Below, one piece after another: positions 1 through 9,649 of a stretch of 64,000 bases of DNA. The translations under genes were made by a program, and so were the position numbers. The first letter of the stretch is position 1, and every line of letters starts with the position of its first letter. A model generated the notes under the pieces. It made no database searches. It was given only the letters and a program-made list of their open reading frames with translations, and was not told where the DNA came from. The DNA is taken from the NCBI RefSeq assembly GCF_003369915.1, contig NC_046676.1:22364001-22428000 (forward strand). Direction: 5' to 3'. The DNA is from Drosophila miranda (Eukaryota; Arthropoda; Insecta; Diptera; Drosophilidae).

Positions 1-1249
1 CTTTCCATCTTGAAAATGATGTAGCATCTAGTTTGGTCTGTCTTTCGAGGGATACTTGGACTCTAGTTTGTCATTTCGACCTAGTTCTCTCCTCTTCTCT
101 CCTCTCCGACACACCAGCTACAACGCGAACAATCGCGTCAGCCAATAAACTGTCAATTACTCTTGAGCCATTTTCAATCAACACGCCAAACGAGGCCCAA
201 ACATGGACAGAGGGACGACACGCATCGACCGAATTACAAATCTCAAACGCACAATAAACGCAATTACAAGCCTGAAGGGAGCTCTTCCACAGAGAGAGAG
301 ACAGAGGGGCAGAGAGAGGGAGATAGGGCGTGAACTAGATAGAGATAGAGGGACAGAGCCAACCACAGGCCGCAAAAGCAAAAGCGTGGGGCGGTTGCTG
401 GCCAAAAGGAAATCGAAAAGCTAGGACTGGGGGCTGGGGATGGGGCTGGTGCTGGGGCCTGCCATCAGTCAATCAACAACCAATGCATATGGCCAGCATG
501 ATTGAAGCCAATTGTGAGAAAACAGCATTTTTGATAAGTGGATGGGGAGCAGGAGCAGGGTAGAGCAGGGCGCCCCTGGGACACAGATCTCACGGTGGGC
601 AAACATCCAATCAGCATTAAATTATTTACACCAAAAACTATCAAGAATAGATACACTGCGCAACATAACCATATGGCGGCTGAATATATTCCCTTCCCAA
701 ACTGATTCTTGGCAAAACGCACCTCCTCCCAGTGGGTCGAGTGGGTGGCAATCTTTCCCTCTCTGTGATTTTCCAGGAAAAGTGTTTGTTTTCCTCAGAT
801 ACCCGCCCACACACAAGACGCACACAGATACGAAAAAAGTTCGATGCATAACAAATATTTGTATCTCATGGATACAAGTGTGTGTCCCGCTGACAATGCC
901 CGAATCTGAATATGATAAATACTTGCAAATTGTTTATTGTCAGCGGCAAATAAATCAAGTGTGTGGCTGTTCGCCTGAAATGTATCCAAGGAGGTGCAAA
1001 ATCCATGTCTGACTTATTCATGAATCTTAATTGGTCTGGGGTTGGGTCTGTGCTTGTTCTTGTTGAGTACTCGTGTTGTTTCGGATCGATTTGCTTTTAA
1101 TTTGAAAAGTTTTCAACTTCTTGGGAATAGTTTCCAAGTTGTTTTTGCAACTCCCATCGAACGATTCACTGGGGGCCACTAATCCAATCAGAAAAAATAA
1201 GAAATCAGCAACGTTAAAAGGCATCACAGCACTCGTCGGGGCCTCAGTC
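1..1249. other. 5' intergenic stretch, no gene recognised
   Basis: No convincing coding exon seen. The stretch contains purine-rich GAGA/GACAGAG simple sequence around 290-360 and several short open frames with no recognisable domain or coding bias. The last few hundred bases must hold the promoter of the asparaginase-like gene that begins at 1250. I could not identify a clear TATA box there. Confidence 0.5.
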
Positions 1250-2623
1250 ATGAGGTACATGTGTCGCGCGCAGCTTCTGAGTCTCCTGCTGTTGCCACTG
1301 CTCAAGGCCCGGCTCTCAGTCCCAGCTCATCCGATCCCCCAAAGCTTTCTGCCGCTGTTGATCAGCACTTGGAACTACACGGACGCCAACCGCGAGGCAT
1401 GGACCGTGCTCCGGCAGGGCCCACGGCGGACGCGCCAGGCCGTGATCCAAGGCTGCCTGCACTGCCAGAATTCGAACAGCTGCGGCCGCCTTCTGGGCGG
1501 TCACAGCGCTCCCGACAGCTCCGGCGGGATCACCCTGGAGGCGGCCCTCATTGATGGCGCAAACATGGACTACGGGGCTGTGGCCGGAATGCCAGGGATA
1601 CGCAATGCCATCGGAGTGGCGCACGACGTCCTGAGGTACACGAACCACTCGCTGTTGGTGGGTGAGGCTGCCGCCAGCTTCGCCGAGGCCATGGGGCACA
1701 AGAAAGAGGTTCACTCTCTTTCGACCACTTTGGACGTCCTGCTCCCCTGGCTTCTGGGCAAATGTCAGCCCAACTTCTGGCGGAATGTGCGTCCGCTGGC
1801 CAACGACAGCTGCGGCACGTTCTCGCCGCTTCCCCAGGAGCAGCACCAGCGGGAGATGCGTCAGGAGTACCCCATCGAGCCGGGCCACCACGATCAGGTG
1901 GGCTTCCTGGCCCTGGACACGGAAGGCCACCTCCATGCGGCCAGCCTCTCGAGCGGCGCGCGCTTCCGCATCCCCGGGCGAGTGGGCGATGCTGCTGTGC
2001 CCGGAGCCGGCATCTATGCCGACAACCAAGTGGGCGGCGCCCTGGCCACCGGAGACGGGGATGTCCTGATGCGCTTTTTGCCCGCCCTGTTGGCCGTAGA
2101 GGCCCTCCGCGCCGGACAGTCACCGGCCAGTGCCGCCGAGGCGGTGATGCGACGCCTTCTCAGGCACCACACGGAGTTCAATGGCGGCCTGGTGGTGGTC
2201 AGTCGAGGGGGTGTCTACTCGGCGGCCTGCGCCGGTCTGGATGAGTTCCAGTTTGTGGTTAGCGGCGAGAGCAGGGGCAGGTCCATGCGTCGAGTGGAGA
2301 GAATCAAATGCTTGGATCGCCATGAAGTCGTAACCGGAGGACCCCGGGGAGATTTCTATGTAGCCCCCAAGAAGATATGGGCGGCCGGGGGGGAAGATGT
2401 CTTGGTGCAGCGAGTGGAGAAAATTACGCTTAACGAAGGAGTCGATTCCCGAGAGTTTGAGGAGGAATACGTAGAAGACAAGGCCGCGGAAATAGACGAG
2501 GATGAAGGGGAGAAAGCGGAGGAGGTACGATCCCTCTTAGACGAATCTCCGGGAGATCTTTTGCTCCATCAGCTGGGCCTTGCGCCACCTTTTCCTTTCC
2601 GTTTTCCTTTTATATACTTTTGA
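1250..2623 (+). CDS. CG4372: Secreted glycosylasparaginase-like protein, probable pseudoenzyme
   Basis: Single-exon gene of 457 residues in the aspartylglucosaminidase (Ntn-hydrolase) family, whose active members cut the GlcNAc-asparagine bond in lysosomes. The ATG at 1250 is the first in the frame and is followed by a leucine-rich signal peptide (residues ~6-20). Family landmarks seen: the N-terminal strand ending STWNYT (39-44), the CxxC pair (69, 72), MDYGAV (106-111), KNAIGVA-like 118-124, CQPNFWRNV (172-180), GRVGD (243-247) and ATGDGD (266-271). The family's HDT motif, where Thr is both the autocleavage site and the nucleophile, reads HDQ here (Gln216, codon 1895-1897). The following TSTNG segment reads SLSSG. 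The substrate-binding Arg244 and Asp247 remain. Without the Thr, self-cleavage and catalysis are not expected. About 100 residues beyond the usual C-terminus are added, including an acidic stretch (402-426). The symbol rests on memory of the D. melanogaster locus. Confidence 0.88.
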   Translation: MRYMCRAQLLSLLLLPLLKARLSVPAHPIPQSFLPLLISTWNYTDANREAWTVLRQGPRRTRQAVIQGCLHCQNSNSCGRLLGGHSAPDSSGGITLEAALIDGANMDYGAVAGMPGIRNAIGVAHDVLRYTNHSLLVGEAAASFAEAMGHKKEVHSLSTTLDVLLPWLLGKCQPNFWRNVRPLANDSCGTFSPLPQEQHQREMRQEYPIEPGHHDQVGFLALDTEGHLHAASLSSGARFRIPGRVGDAAVPGAGIYADNQVGGALATGDGDVLMRFLPALLAVEALRAGQSPASAAEAVMRRLLRHHTEFNGGLVVVSRGGVYSAACAGLDEFQFVVSGESRGRSMRRVERIKCLDRHEVVTGGPRGDFYVAPKKIWAAGGEDVLVQRVEKITLNEGVDSREFEEEYVEDKAAEIDEDEGEKAEEVRSLLDESPGDLLLHQLGLAPPFPFRFPFIYF

Positions 2624-4008
2624 GGGGAAAAAAAGCTTGCCCTCTGCCGACCCCCTCCCCCCGCTGCAGAGCTCACAATTTGTATAACAATTTCAGTTTT
2701 TCCAGTTTTCCATTTTCGGGTCCTTTCGTTTTCCTTTCCCGCACTCGTATCCCCAATTCATCTGCTTTGCATATTTCTTTGTTATTTTTTAGTATTATTT
2801 TCCCTTCTTTTTCCATTTTGGGGGCTTAGTCTCCCCCCCTGGACCGCCCCCCGCCTTGCGATTGTGTAACGTAATCCCCTCGTGTTGGTTTTCTTCGAAA
2901 ATCTGCTGTAAATGTATGCAAATAAGTACAGTTGGGCTTTAATTTGTGCGAGTCCCACAAACTTTTGACGGGTGTGACCTAACCATTCAAGTTTTTCCGG
3001 GAAAGTTTTCAATTGCGGCAAAGGAAAACAAAGAAAAATCTGCGGGGATTGCTGTAAGCTAACTATTTTTGACCAGTATTACTACGAAATATGCTATATA
3101 CCAGAGCTTGTACTACAACCACAATCTATTCGTGGAATATCGTTCGTCAAAGATCTTGAAGAGCTGCACTCCATTCAATTAAAAGCGCAAATGTCTTACT
3201 CAGCCTTATCTATCACACGCCACGATTATATTTTTGTGTGTCATAAAAATTGATTGCAAAAAGTCGCTGCGATCCGCGGCGATAAGTCAAAGATAACCCA
3301 CAGGCACAGAAAATACCAATTGGCCGGCGATGGGCAATCGAAAGGCAACGAAGAAATTGACGACAATAAAAACACTATAAATGGGGGGAAGTATTATTTC
3401 TAAAAATCAAAACAATTGTTAATAAATAATATTTAATTCAATGAAATCTTCAGGCAATCATGCGGATGAGTCAGGGTCAAAATATCACCCATTTGGCATG
3501 CCTCAAAGGCAGATAAGATTTCTTACAATCCCACTTCAATGGTCATTCGAGATACGGGCACTTGTCAGGGAATCGGCTCTAATCTAGGGAAACATCTTGA
3601 AATTACTTGCCCTAGAACAGTGTAACCTGGTAATACCCAGGGTATACCGTATTCTGAAACGAGTCTTTTCGTCTGTTTTTCCTGATAGACCTCTGGAACT
3701 GGACGAGCTTTGGAAACACAATTAGTTCTGTGGCAGCATAGGGACCTAAAAGTTGCCCTGAATCCTCTTTGGTAGCCTGTGCCCTTATCGTTCTGATGTT
3801 GCGGTATTTCTTAGTCGAAATATACACCAGAGAACTCTTGGCTATCTCGTTATCAGTGGCTGTGGGGGGGGGATAGCATGGAGTGGGTGGGCTGGCGGAC
3901 AGGGAACATGGTCTCAAGTGGCGCAAACAATTGTGCATTTTGGTGTGGTGTTTTCGAAATCCAATTGCCGTTCAGTTTCAGTTCTATTCGGTTTAGCAAA
4001 GGTGTTGA
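2624..4008. other. Intergenic: asparaginase-like gene to first Ly6 gene
   Basis: AT-rich spacer with pyrimidine-rich sequence just after the stop codon and no clean AATAAA close by. No recognised gene. An Inr-like TCAGTTTCAG lies at about 3972 and probably marks the start site of the Ly6 gene at 4009. No TATA box is visible at the matching distance. Confidence 0.45.
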
Positions 4009-4854
4009 ATGTTCCACTGTCCAATTAGAAATATGCTGCCATTTTGGTCTGGAGTGATTGCCTGTCTGTTGGCTATCCTGGTCGTCCCTCAGGCCTGTGC
4101 CTGGGAGTCGCCAGAGCTGCGGAATGCGGCAGAACCGCCCCAGTGCTACAGCTGCGAGGGCATCAACTGTCTGAGGACAACAAAGCAGAATGTGACCATC
4201 GGCTGCGCAGATCGACTGGACATTTGTGTGACCATCTACGAGGACTGTAAGTCTCCAGCGGACAGCCCTCAGCCCTCAGCGGTTCCAGGTCTAAAACCAT
4301 CTCTTCCATAGTTGCCGTCAGCGAGAGAGGCTGTCTGTCGCAGATCTCCCTGGAAGGACAGGCCAAGTGCCAGGCTAGGAGTCCGGAGTGCCACAAATGC
4401 AGCGGAGAACTGTGCAACAATCAGGGACGAAGCGACTTCAAGTGCATTCAGTGCAGCGGATCTACTGTGGGTCTCTCCTAAGCCACCTTTCAAAGTGCTC
4501 TACTCTACTGCTATACTCTCTCTCTCCTCCCTTCAGTCGTCCACCTGCAACGAGGGAGCCGCCTCCACACTGAAGTCCTCACAGTGCGGTCTTCCGACCT
4601 CCAGCAATTCATACTGCTATGTCAAGGTCGTGGGCGAGAACCTTCAGCGCGGCTGTGCCACGTCCCTGAAGGAGCAGAAGAGCTGCCTGGAGAGCCGAGA
4701 TTGCTCGCTCTGCCTCCCGGGGAACTCCCTCGAATCCGTGGCCTGCAACACGTTCGACTTGGCCTACGCCAAGTCGAGTGCAGGTCTGGGTCAAAGGGTA
4801 GCAGGCCTGAGCTTGGCCCTCATAGGCCTGCTGGCCCTTCTTTTGTTCAACTAG
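4009..4854 (+). CDS. Two-module Ly6/DUF753-like GPI-anchored protein, gene 1
   Basis: Three exons: 4009-4246, 4312-4466, 4537-4854 (phase 1, then phase 0), giving 236 residues. The second in-frame ATG at 4033 directly precedes the hydrophobic signal peptide and could be the true start. Two cysteine modules of three-finger (Ly6/uPAR) type follow: the first runs from CYSCEG to CSGELCN, the second from CIQC to SLCLPG. Each has the CxxC opening and an xRGC element. The last ~20 residues are hydrophobic (LSLALIGLLALLLFN), as in a GPI-attachment signal, so the protein probably sits on the outer cell surface. Fly Ly6 proteins act in septate junctions, ion-channel regulation and trafficking, but the role of this one is unknown. 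It is first of three tandem paralogues and probably corresponds to D. melanogaster CG4363 or CG4377; I cannot say which. Confidence 0.85.
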
Positions 4855-4870
4855 TATTTTGCCAAATCCA

Positions 4871-4876
4871 AATAAA
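4871..4876 (+). terminator. Poly(A) signal of Ly6 gene 1
   Basis: AATAAA 17 bases after the stop codon of the first Ly6 gene. Confidence 0.7.
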
Positions 4877-5540
4877 TGCCAATTAATCAGTCACCCCATA
4901 CGTGTTTTTCTCCTTCTCCTGTCAAAATATTCCATTAATCTATCATGGGGGTAGCATGTGGTGATTGTGGTGGGAATGGAATCTCCCTGCGAAAAAATGG
5001 CTGCACATACAATGAGGGTCAGTCGAATAGCAACCGTTTGCAGTGGAATTCGCCCCTTTGAGGTTTTACTTTTGTGTGTTTTCAATAAGAAAAGGTCGTA
5101 TTGGACATTCAAAAGTGAAGAAATGTTTTAGAAGCCTTTTTTCAGGGTACAGGCCCTAAAACGAACTCCTTTTAAGATGTCTAAGGCCCCAGACTGATGG
5201 ATCCTTCAACCATCCATTGGCATACGCCTGCCCAATTCCCAAATCCTCTCTTGTCGGAGGACGAGGTGCGACTAGTTCCTCGTTGGTGCTCTACTCGATT
5301 GTGTTTCTTTATTATCTACCTGCCCCAACCGTAAGCTTCAAAATTTTCCTATTCCTTGAAACCCACAATCTCGAGACCTGATAGAGTACCATCGGACATC
5401 TATCATGTGCTGTACCTATTCCACTGTCCCGGGCTGTCGGCTCTTCACAGAGCACATTCGAGTGGCTCGGCCATTTACACACACTCGCACACTCGATGTG
5501 CTCGAGTGCCCTCCAGTTGGCCGTTTGGAGTGGCTGGCGG
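4877..5540. other. Intergenic between Ly6 genes 1 and 2
   Basis: No coding sequence recognised. This is the upstream region of Ly6 gene 2; GC content rises towards the TATA box at 5541. Confidence 0.45.
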
Positions 5541-5548
5541 TATAAAAG
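5541..5548 (+). promoter_or_regulatory. TATA box of Ly6 gene 2
   Basis: TATAAAAG placed 49 bases before the ATG at 5590. This predicts a start site near 5571 and a very short leader. TATA promoters in flies usually drive strong, tissue-restricted genes. Confidence 0.75.
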
Positions 5549-5589
5549 CCGAGCGCTTTGGCCGATTGCCCAACATTTGAGGCACCAGA

Positions 5590-6301
5590 ATGAAAGAAAC
5601 AGCAATCCTGATTACGCTGGCGGTTGTCTGCCTGGCGGGCTGCGCGGCAGGAAACATTGTCCTCACATGCCACAGCTGCGATGGCGCCGAGTGCCAGAGC
5701 AGCTTTCTCCAGAAGGAGCAGGCCTGCGCGGACTCCCTGGACTACTGTGAGACCATCTTCAATGAAGGTGAGTGGAAGATTTCCTCCCCTTCGGTGCAGA
5801 ATATAATCCTTGAACCCATGGACTATTACAGCCCAGGTCCTGTACAAGGGCTGCTCTCTGGAGATCCCTAGCTCGTTGCGAGCACGCAGCGCCGATCCCC
5901 AATCCTCCCACAAGTGCAACACAAATCGCTGCAATACTTTGGGCTCGGCAAAGTATGCCTGCATCCAGTGCGACTCCAGCAAGGTAAACATGGAGTATTA
6001 CGCCCCTCAATATCCTTTTTAATCTCGTGGCTCTCTGAAGGACTCCAATTGTGCTGAGAATGCCGACACCTTGCAGGCCACTCGCTGTGCCGCTCCGACT
6101 GCCCCCAACTCTTACTGCTACGTGAAGTCCTCGGGCAGCACGACCCAGCGCGGCTGCTCCACCACGGAGATCGACCAGCAGAGCTGCCTGGGGGATGCCA
6201 ACTGCCTTCTGTGCTCCCCGGGCGACATCCGGAACTGCAATGCCGTCAACATTTCCGCAGCATCCAGCGCTGGCAATCGTTTCACTCGCTCTCTAAGATA
6301 A
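5590..6301 (+). CDS. Two-module Ly6/DUF753-like secreted protein, gene 2 (no GPI tail)
   Basis: Three exons: 5590-5767, 5832-5983, 6041-6301, giving 196 residues. Intron phases (1, 0) and positions match Ly6 gene 1. The signal peptide is residues ~1-20. Module 1 runs from CHSC to RCN with the element YKGC; module 2 runs from CIQC to CNAV and contains YCYVKSSGSTTQRGCST, very close to the matching part of gene 1. Unlike its two neighbours the protein ends in a polar tail (FTRSLR) with no hydrophobic segment. By sequence it should therefore be released rather than GPI-anchored. The acceptor at 5831 is chosen over the CAG five bases further on because only the first keeps the module frame. It is probably an orthologue of CG4363 or CG4377, or a lineage-specific copy. 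Confidence 0.85.
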
Positions 6302-6347
6302 CTTCCCGATTAAATATGCATTTTTTTTGTTAAATTAAAGAGATTTA

Positions 6348-6353
6348 AATAAA
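6348..6353 (+). terminator. Poly(A) signal of Ly6 gene 2
   Basis: AATAAA 47 bases after the stop codon of the second Ly6 gene. Confidence 0.65.
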
Positions 6354-6384
6354 GTCTATATCAAATTTCTAGTAGAGCAACCAG

Positions 6385-6750
6385 AGTCGGTAGATTCTTG
6401 CATACGATTCTTAAACGTATCTATATTTTTGGGACAATAATTTCTTAACTTTTTGACTATTCTGAGGCTCAACCGGTAGGGGTATGGAATACAAAAAACA
6501 TGGAGCTCTTAAAAGCAAATCACAGACCTTTTATAAATAGGGTAACCGAGATTACAGAGTCGGATGATTCGGTAGCTTCTTGCATACGATTCTTAAAAGT
6601 ATCTGTATTTTTGGGACAAGAATGTCTTAACTTTTTGACTATTTTGAGGCTCAACCGGTATGGGTATGGAATACAAAAGAGATGGAGCTCTTAAAAGCAA
6701 ATCACAGACCTTTTATAAATAGTGTAACCGAGATTACAGAGTCGGATGAT
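6385..6750. repeat. Two-copy tandem duplication, period 182 bp
   Basis: Two head-to-tail copies about 182 bases apart: TTCTTGCATACGATTC begins at 6395 and again at 6577. Both copies carry the same CTTTTTGACTATT, CTCAACCGGTA and AGCAAATCACAGACC blocks, with roughly 5% differences by eye. Each copy also holds CTTTTATAAATAG. It lies in the spacer between Ly6 genes 2 and 3, and I recognise no transposon family in it. Confidence 0.85.
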
Positions 6751-7321
6751 CTGATCGATGATTTTTTTAAATACAAGGAATATACGAATATTTGTCAAAT
6801 ATCGTTGTATATTTGGTGGTAGTGATCTATGTTTATCAGATGTATGCTTGTGAAAGAACAACCAATCGCCATCACAGATAATCTTTAGGATCTTTATTCC
6901 CGCTTAAAGTCTCCCGTGACATTCTTTGATGACCTTTGAAGTCAGTCCCACGTCATTTCTGTGCACTTAACCTTCAATTAGAGTTGTTCCTGAAGACCTA
7001 GTCAATCCCTTGCGATTGTCCGAGCCGCATTTAATCTAAAGAACTTTGATAAGGGGGGGCTAATGGAATCGAAAAAATTCCATTACCATTGGGAACTTGT
7101 TTATTTGCTCGTGACTAAGGAACTACCACCACTCATGCCTAATCGAAGAACTTCACCACAGAACCAGAGAGAGAACCCTCTCGAGTGTCGGGGGGCTTAG
7201 GCAACCCCGCGAAGACAACAGGCTTGTTTTTGCAAATCTCAAGAGATGTCACCGGGTTGTAGATTGGGTTGTTTGCCCACTTGAGCAGAAACAACAGGGG
7301 ACTCTCGAGCAGCCAGAACTG
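6751..7321. other. Upstream region of Ly6 gene 3
   Basis: No gene seen. Non-coding spacer between the tandem duplication and the TATA box at 7322. A minus-strand open frame over part of it has no domain and runs antisense into the Ly6 exon. Confidence 0.45.
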
Positions 7322-7329
7322 ATATAAAG
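7322..7329 (+). promoter_or_regulatory. TATA box of Ly6 gene 3
   Basis: ATATAAAG 57 bases before the preferred ATG at 7379. A start site near 7352 would lie almost on top of the alternative ATG at 7358, which favours 7379 as the real start. Confidence 0.65.
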
Positions 7330-7378
7330 CCATGGGCAGGAGTGAAGGCTCTCCCAAATGCTTAATTCGCCTTCTACA

Positions 7379-8279
7379 ATGGCAAACCGCACGTCTTCCG
7401 CTCTTGGATGTCTCCTTGGACTGCTCCTGGCGAGCAGCTCGGCTCTGGGGCTGGAGAAATGTGTCTACTGTCGCGGCATCAACTGCCAGAGAAGCAGCTA
7501 CCAGGCGGAGGAGCAGTGCTCCGACCGACTGGACGCCTGTGCCAGTGTCTTCGAAGGCGGCATAGTCCAGGCCCAGGGCTGCCTGGAGGGTCTCGAGGCT
7601 GGCTGGAGGGAACAGTGTCATGGCCCTTCGGGGGGAGTCGACTGTGAGATCTGTGTATCCGACAAGTGCAACACTCTGGGATCTGCGAGAGCCGGTTGTC
7701 TCCAGTGTGCGGAAAGTGGGGTGAATATTGTGATTTATGGAAATATGGCTTCATTTATTATAATCCTTTATCATCACCATACAGGACGAGCACTGTGTGG
7801 ATGACCCTCAGCTCCTAGTGTCTCAAAGATGTCCCATCGCGCGGACAGGTAGAAGTTTTTGCTTTTCGAAATTGGTGGAAGAGCGCCTGGAACGGGGCTG
7901 TTCTTTGAGCCTTTCGGATCAGCTGGATTGCCTGGCCAATAGCAACTGCCAGCTGTGCGATCCTCTCGAGCGACCCCATTGCAACGATGAGATAATCGAC
8001 TTAAATGCAGCTCCCGACCCTACAACAGAATCTACTTCCACATCAACCTCAACAACGAGTACACCAACACAATCCACAGCAACACCAAGCACCGCTTCAC
8101 CACAAACAACAGCAAGCACCGCTTCACCACAAACAACACCAACAACAGCTTCTCCACAACCCACAGCACCGCCAACCACAGCCGAACCCAACTCTGCTCT
8201 CAGTCTGCACTCCGCTGCCTCCTCTATTCCGCTGATCATAGTCCCATTGGCTGTATTTGTTTACACCGTTCATAAATAA
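7379..8279 (+). CDS. Two-module Ly6/DUF753-like GPI-anchored protein with mucin-like stalk, gene 3
   Basis: Two exons: 7379-7720 and 7785-8279 (phase 0), 278 residues. The intron present in module 1 of genes 1 and 2 is absent here, and reading continues straight through that position. Signal peptide residues ~1-24. Module 1 runs from CVYC to DKCN, module 2 from CLQC to HCND. After module 2 comes a stalk of about 60 residues rich in Thr, Pro and Ser, with a nine-residue repeat (STASPQTTA type, three copies), expected to carry O-glycans. It ends in a hydrophobic segment (IPLIIVPLAVFVY) typical of a GPI signal. The stalk would hold the Ly6 head away from the membrane. An in-frame ATG at 7358 would add seven residues. 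Confidence 0.85.
8088..8168 (+). repeat. Coding 27-bp minisatellite in the stalk of Ly6 gene 3
   Basis: Three tandem 27-base units coding for nine residues each (STASPQTTA, STASPQTTP, TTASPQPTA). Units 1 and 2 are nearly identical in DNA, so they expanded recently. Stalk length is likely to vary between alleles. Confidence 0.8.
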
Positions 8280-8370
8280 TCCCAAAATTCGTTTATGCCT
8301 TTAGCTTTAATTCCCACGGCCTTCTCCCTAACCTAATCTATGTATTGTTAAACTAATTTTTATGGTATCC

Positions 8371-8376
8371 AATAAA
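8371..8376 (+). terminator. Poly(A) signal of Ly6 gene 3
   Basis: AATAAA 92 bases after the stop codon. Confidence 0.65.
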
Positions 8377-9531
8377 TTCTGCCCGCGCTCAAATACAATC
8401 TACGGGGCTTGGCTTGTATATGGCCTTTATAAAGACCACCAACCCAAAGTTATATGCTGCTGGACTTTTTCCTGCAATTTCGGAATCTATTTTGGTTGAA
8501 ATCTGGCAATATTTGTACATTTTTATGCATTTTACATTAAATAATCTTATAACCGATTGCGCAATTGCTAAATTAGATCATCGAGAAATCAAAACCGATT
8601 TCATTAATTTTCACTTATCATTAAGCCGAATTTCAAGTCATCTTAGATTAGGAAAGATTATCAAATTATTGGGAATTTCAAAAAATTCCAGATTCATCGA
8701 TTTAAGTGCTTGGTAACCGAATCATTGCGAATAATCTATGTTCCAGTGCCGTAAAGTTTGATTGGGTATTCCCGAAAAATAGGTTTAATTCTCTTTATAT
8801 GCCATGTATTTTAAACGAATAACCCGGCTGTGATTCAGAGCTCTAAGAACTCTTGGAGGCGAGTGCATTCCACCGGTCTTAATCACGATATTCTTAGATA
8901 GAAACACACATCCCATACATACATATTATTTAATTAATTTCGTGCGCTTCCTTTCACAAAGAAAGCCAATTGGAAACCTATGTATATCTGGGCTTGTCCA
9001 TACCACGCCAAAAGATTTATGGCCCCGTAAGTGTGGAAAAGCGCCATCTGTGAGATGCACGGAACTATCGATAAAACCTAGGGGGAATGCCCGATGCACT
9101 CCTCTATGGATGATAGTGTTTGAAGTGCATTTATTTGATTTGCAACTACGCAAAATGGACTTCATTTAGTTAGAGAGTGGAACCGTTGGCCAATAGCCTC
9201 CCTAGAGCTAAGCCCGTCTAATCAGCAAACATATATTTGGGCTGTCCATCGAGAGCCTTATCGAACGTGTTCGTTCGATTATGATGGGCTTATCGGGGCC
9301 GTTGTTTTTGCCTTTTTATGTTAAATCCCCCCTCGCACTCGGCTCTAAATAATCGGGGGACTGCGAAATCACTTTATCGGCCATAGAGCTATAGCAACAG
9401 AGCCACAGAGCCGCAGAGCCATCCATATAATCGCTGTGGCCAATAATATAGAGCAATAATCAAACAGCCCCGATAGGACCGTCCGTCCGATCGATCGATC
9501 GCTGGCGCTTTTCACTTGTCGTAGCGGAATC
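8377..9531. promoter_or_regulatory. Upstream region of the 35-module Ly6 gene
   Basis: No gene recognised; a 100-residue open frame around 8414-8716 has no domain. There is a perfect DREF-type TATCGATA at 9066-9073. Several TTATCG (CGATAA, GATA-like) words lie at about 9258, 9289 and 9373, close to the TATA box at 9532. Any regulatory role is inference. Confidence 0.35.
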
Positions 9532-9539
9532 TATAAAAG
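9532..9539 (+). promoter_or_regulatory. TATA box of the 35-module Ly6 gene
   Basis: TATAAAAG about 118 bases before the ATG at 9650; predicted start site near 9562. Confidence 0.7.
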
Positions 9540-9649
9540 GCCTCGACGCGGCCATCACGAAATTAGTTGCCTGAATCAATTTTTGTTGGTAATACGCGAG
9601 TGCCCACGGTCAAGAAAAGGGTTTGAAGAGCCCTCGAATCGAACCGATC

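Noticed and set aside
542-1012. 156-codon plus-strand frame upstream of the asparaginase-like gene
   Set aside because: No domain, no coding bias, AT-rich region with several overlapping frames on both strands.
3612-3938. 108-codon minus-strand frame with a good CACCAAAATG start context, divergent from Ly6 gene 1
   Set aside because: Proline-rich, low-complexity start and no recognisable domain or poly(A) signal. Kept only as a weak possibility because its start context is good.
8414-8716. 100-codon frame between Ly6 gene 3 and the giant gene
   Set aside because: AT-rich, hydrophobic by composition, no family resemblance, no core promoter near it.
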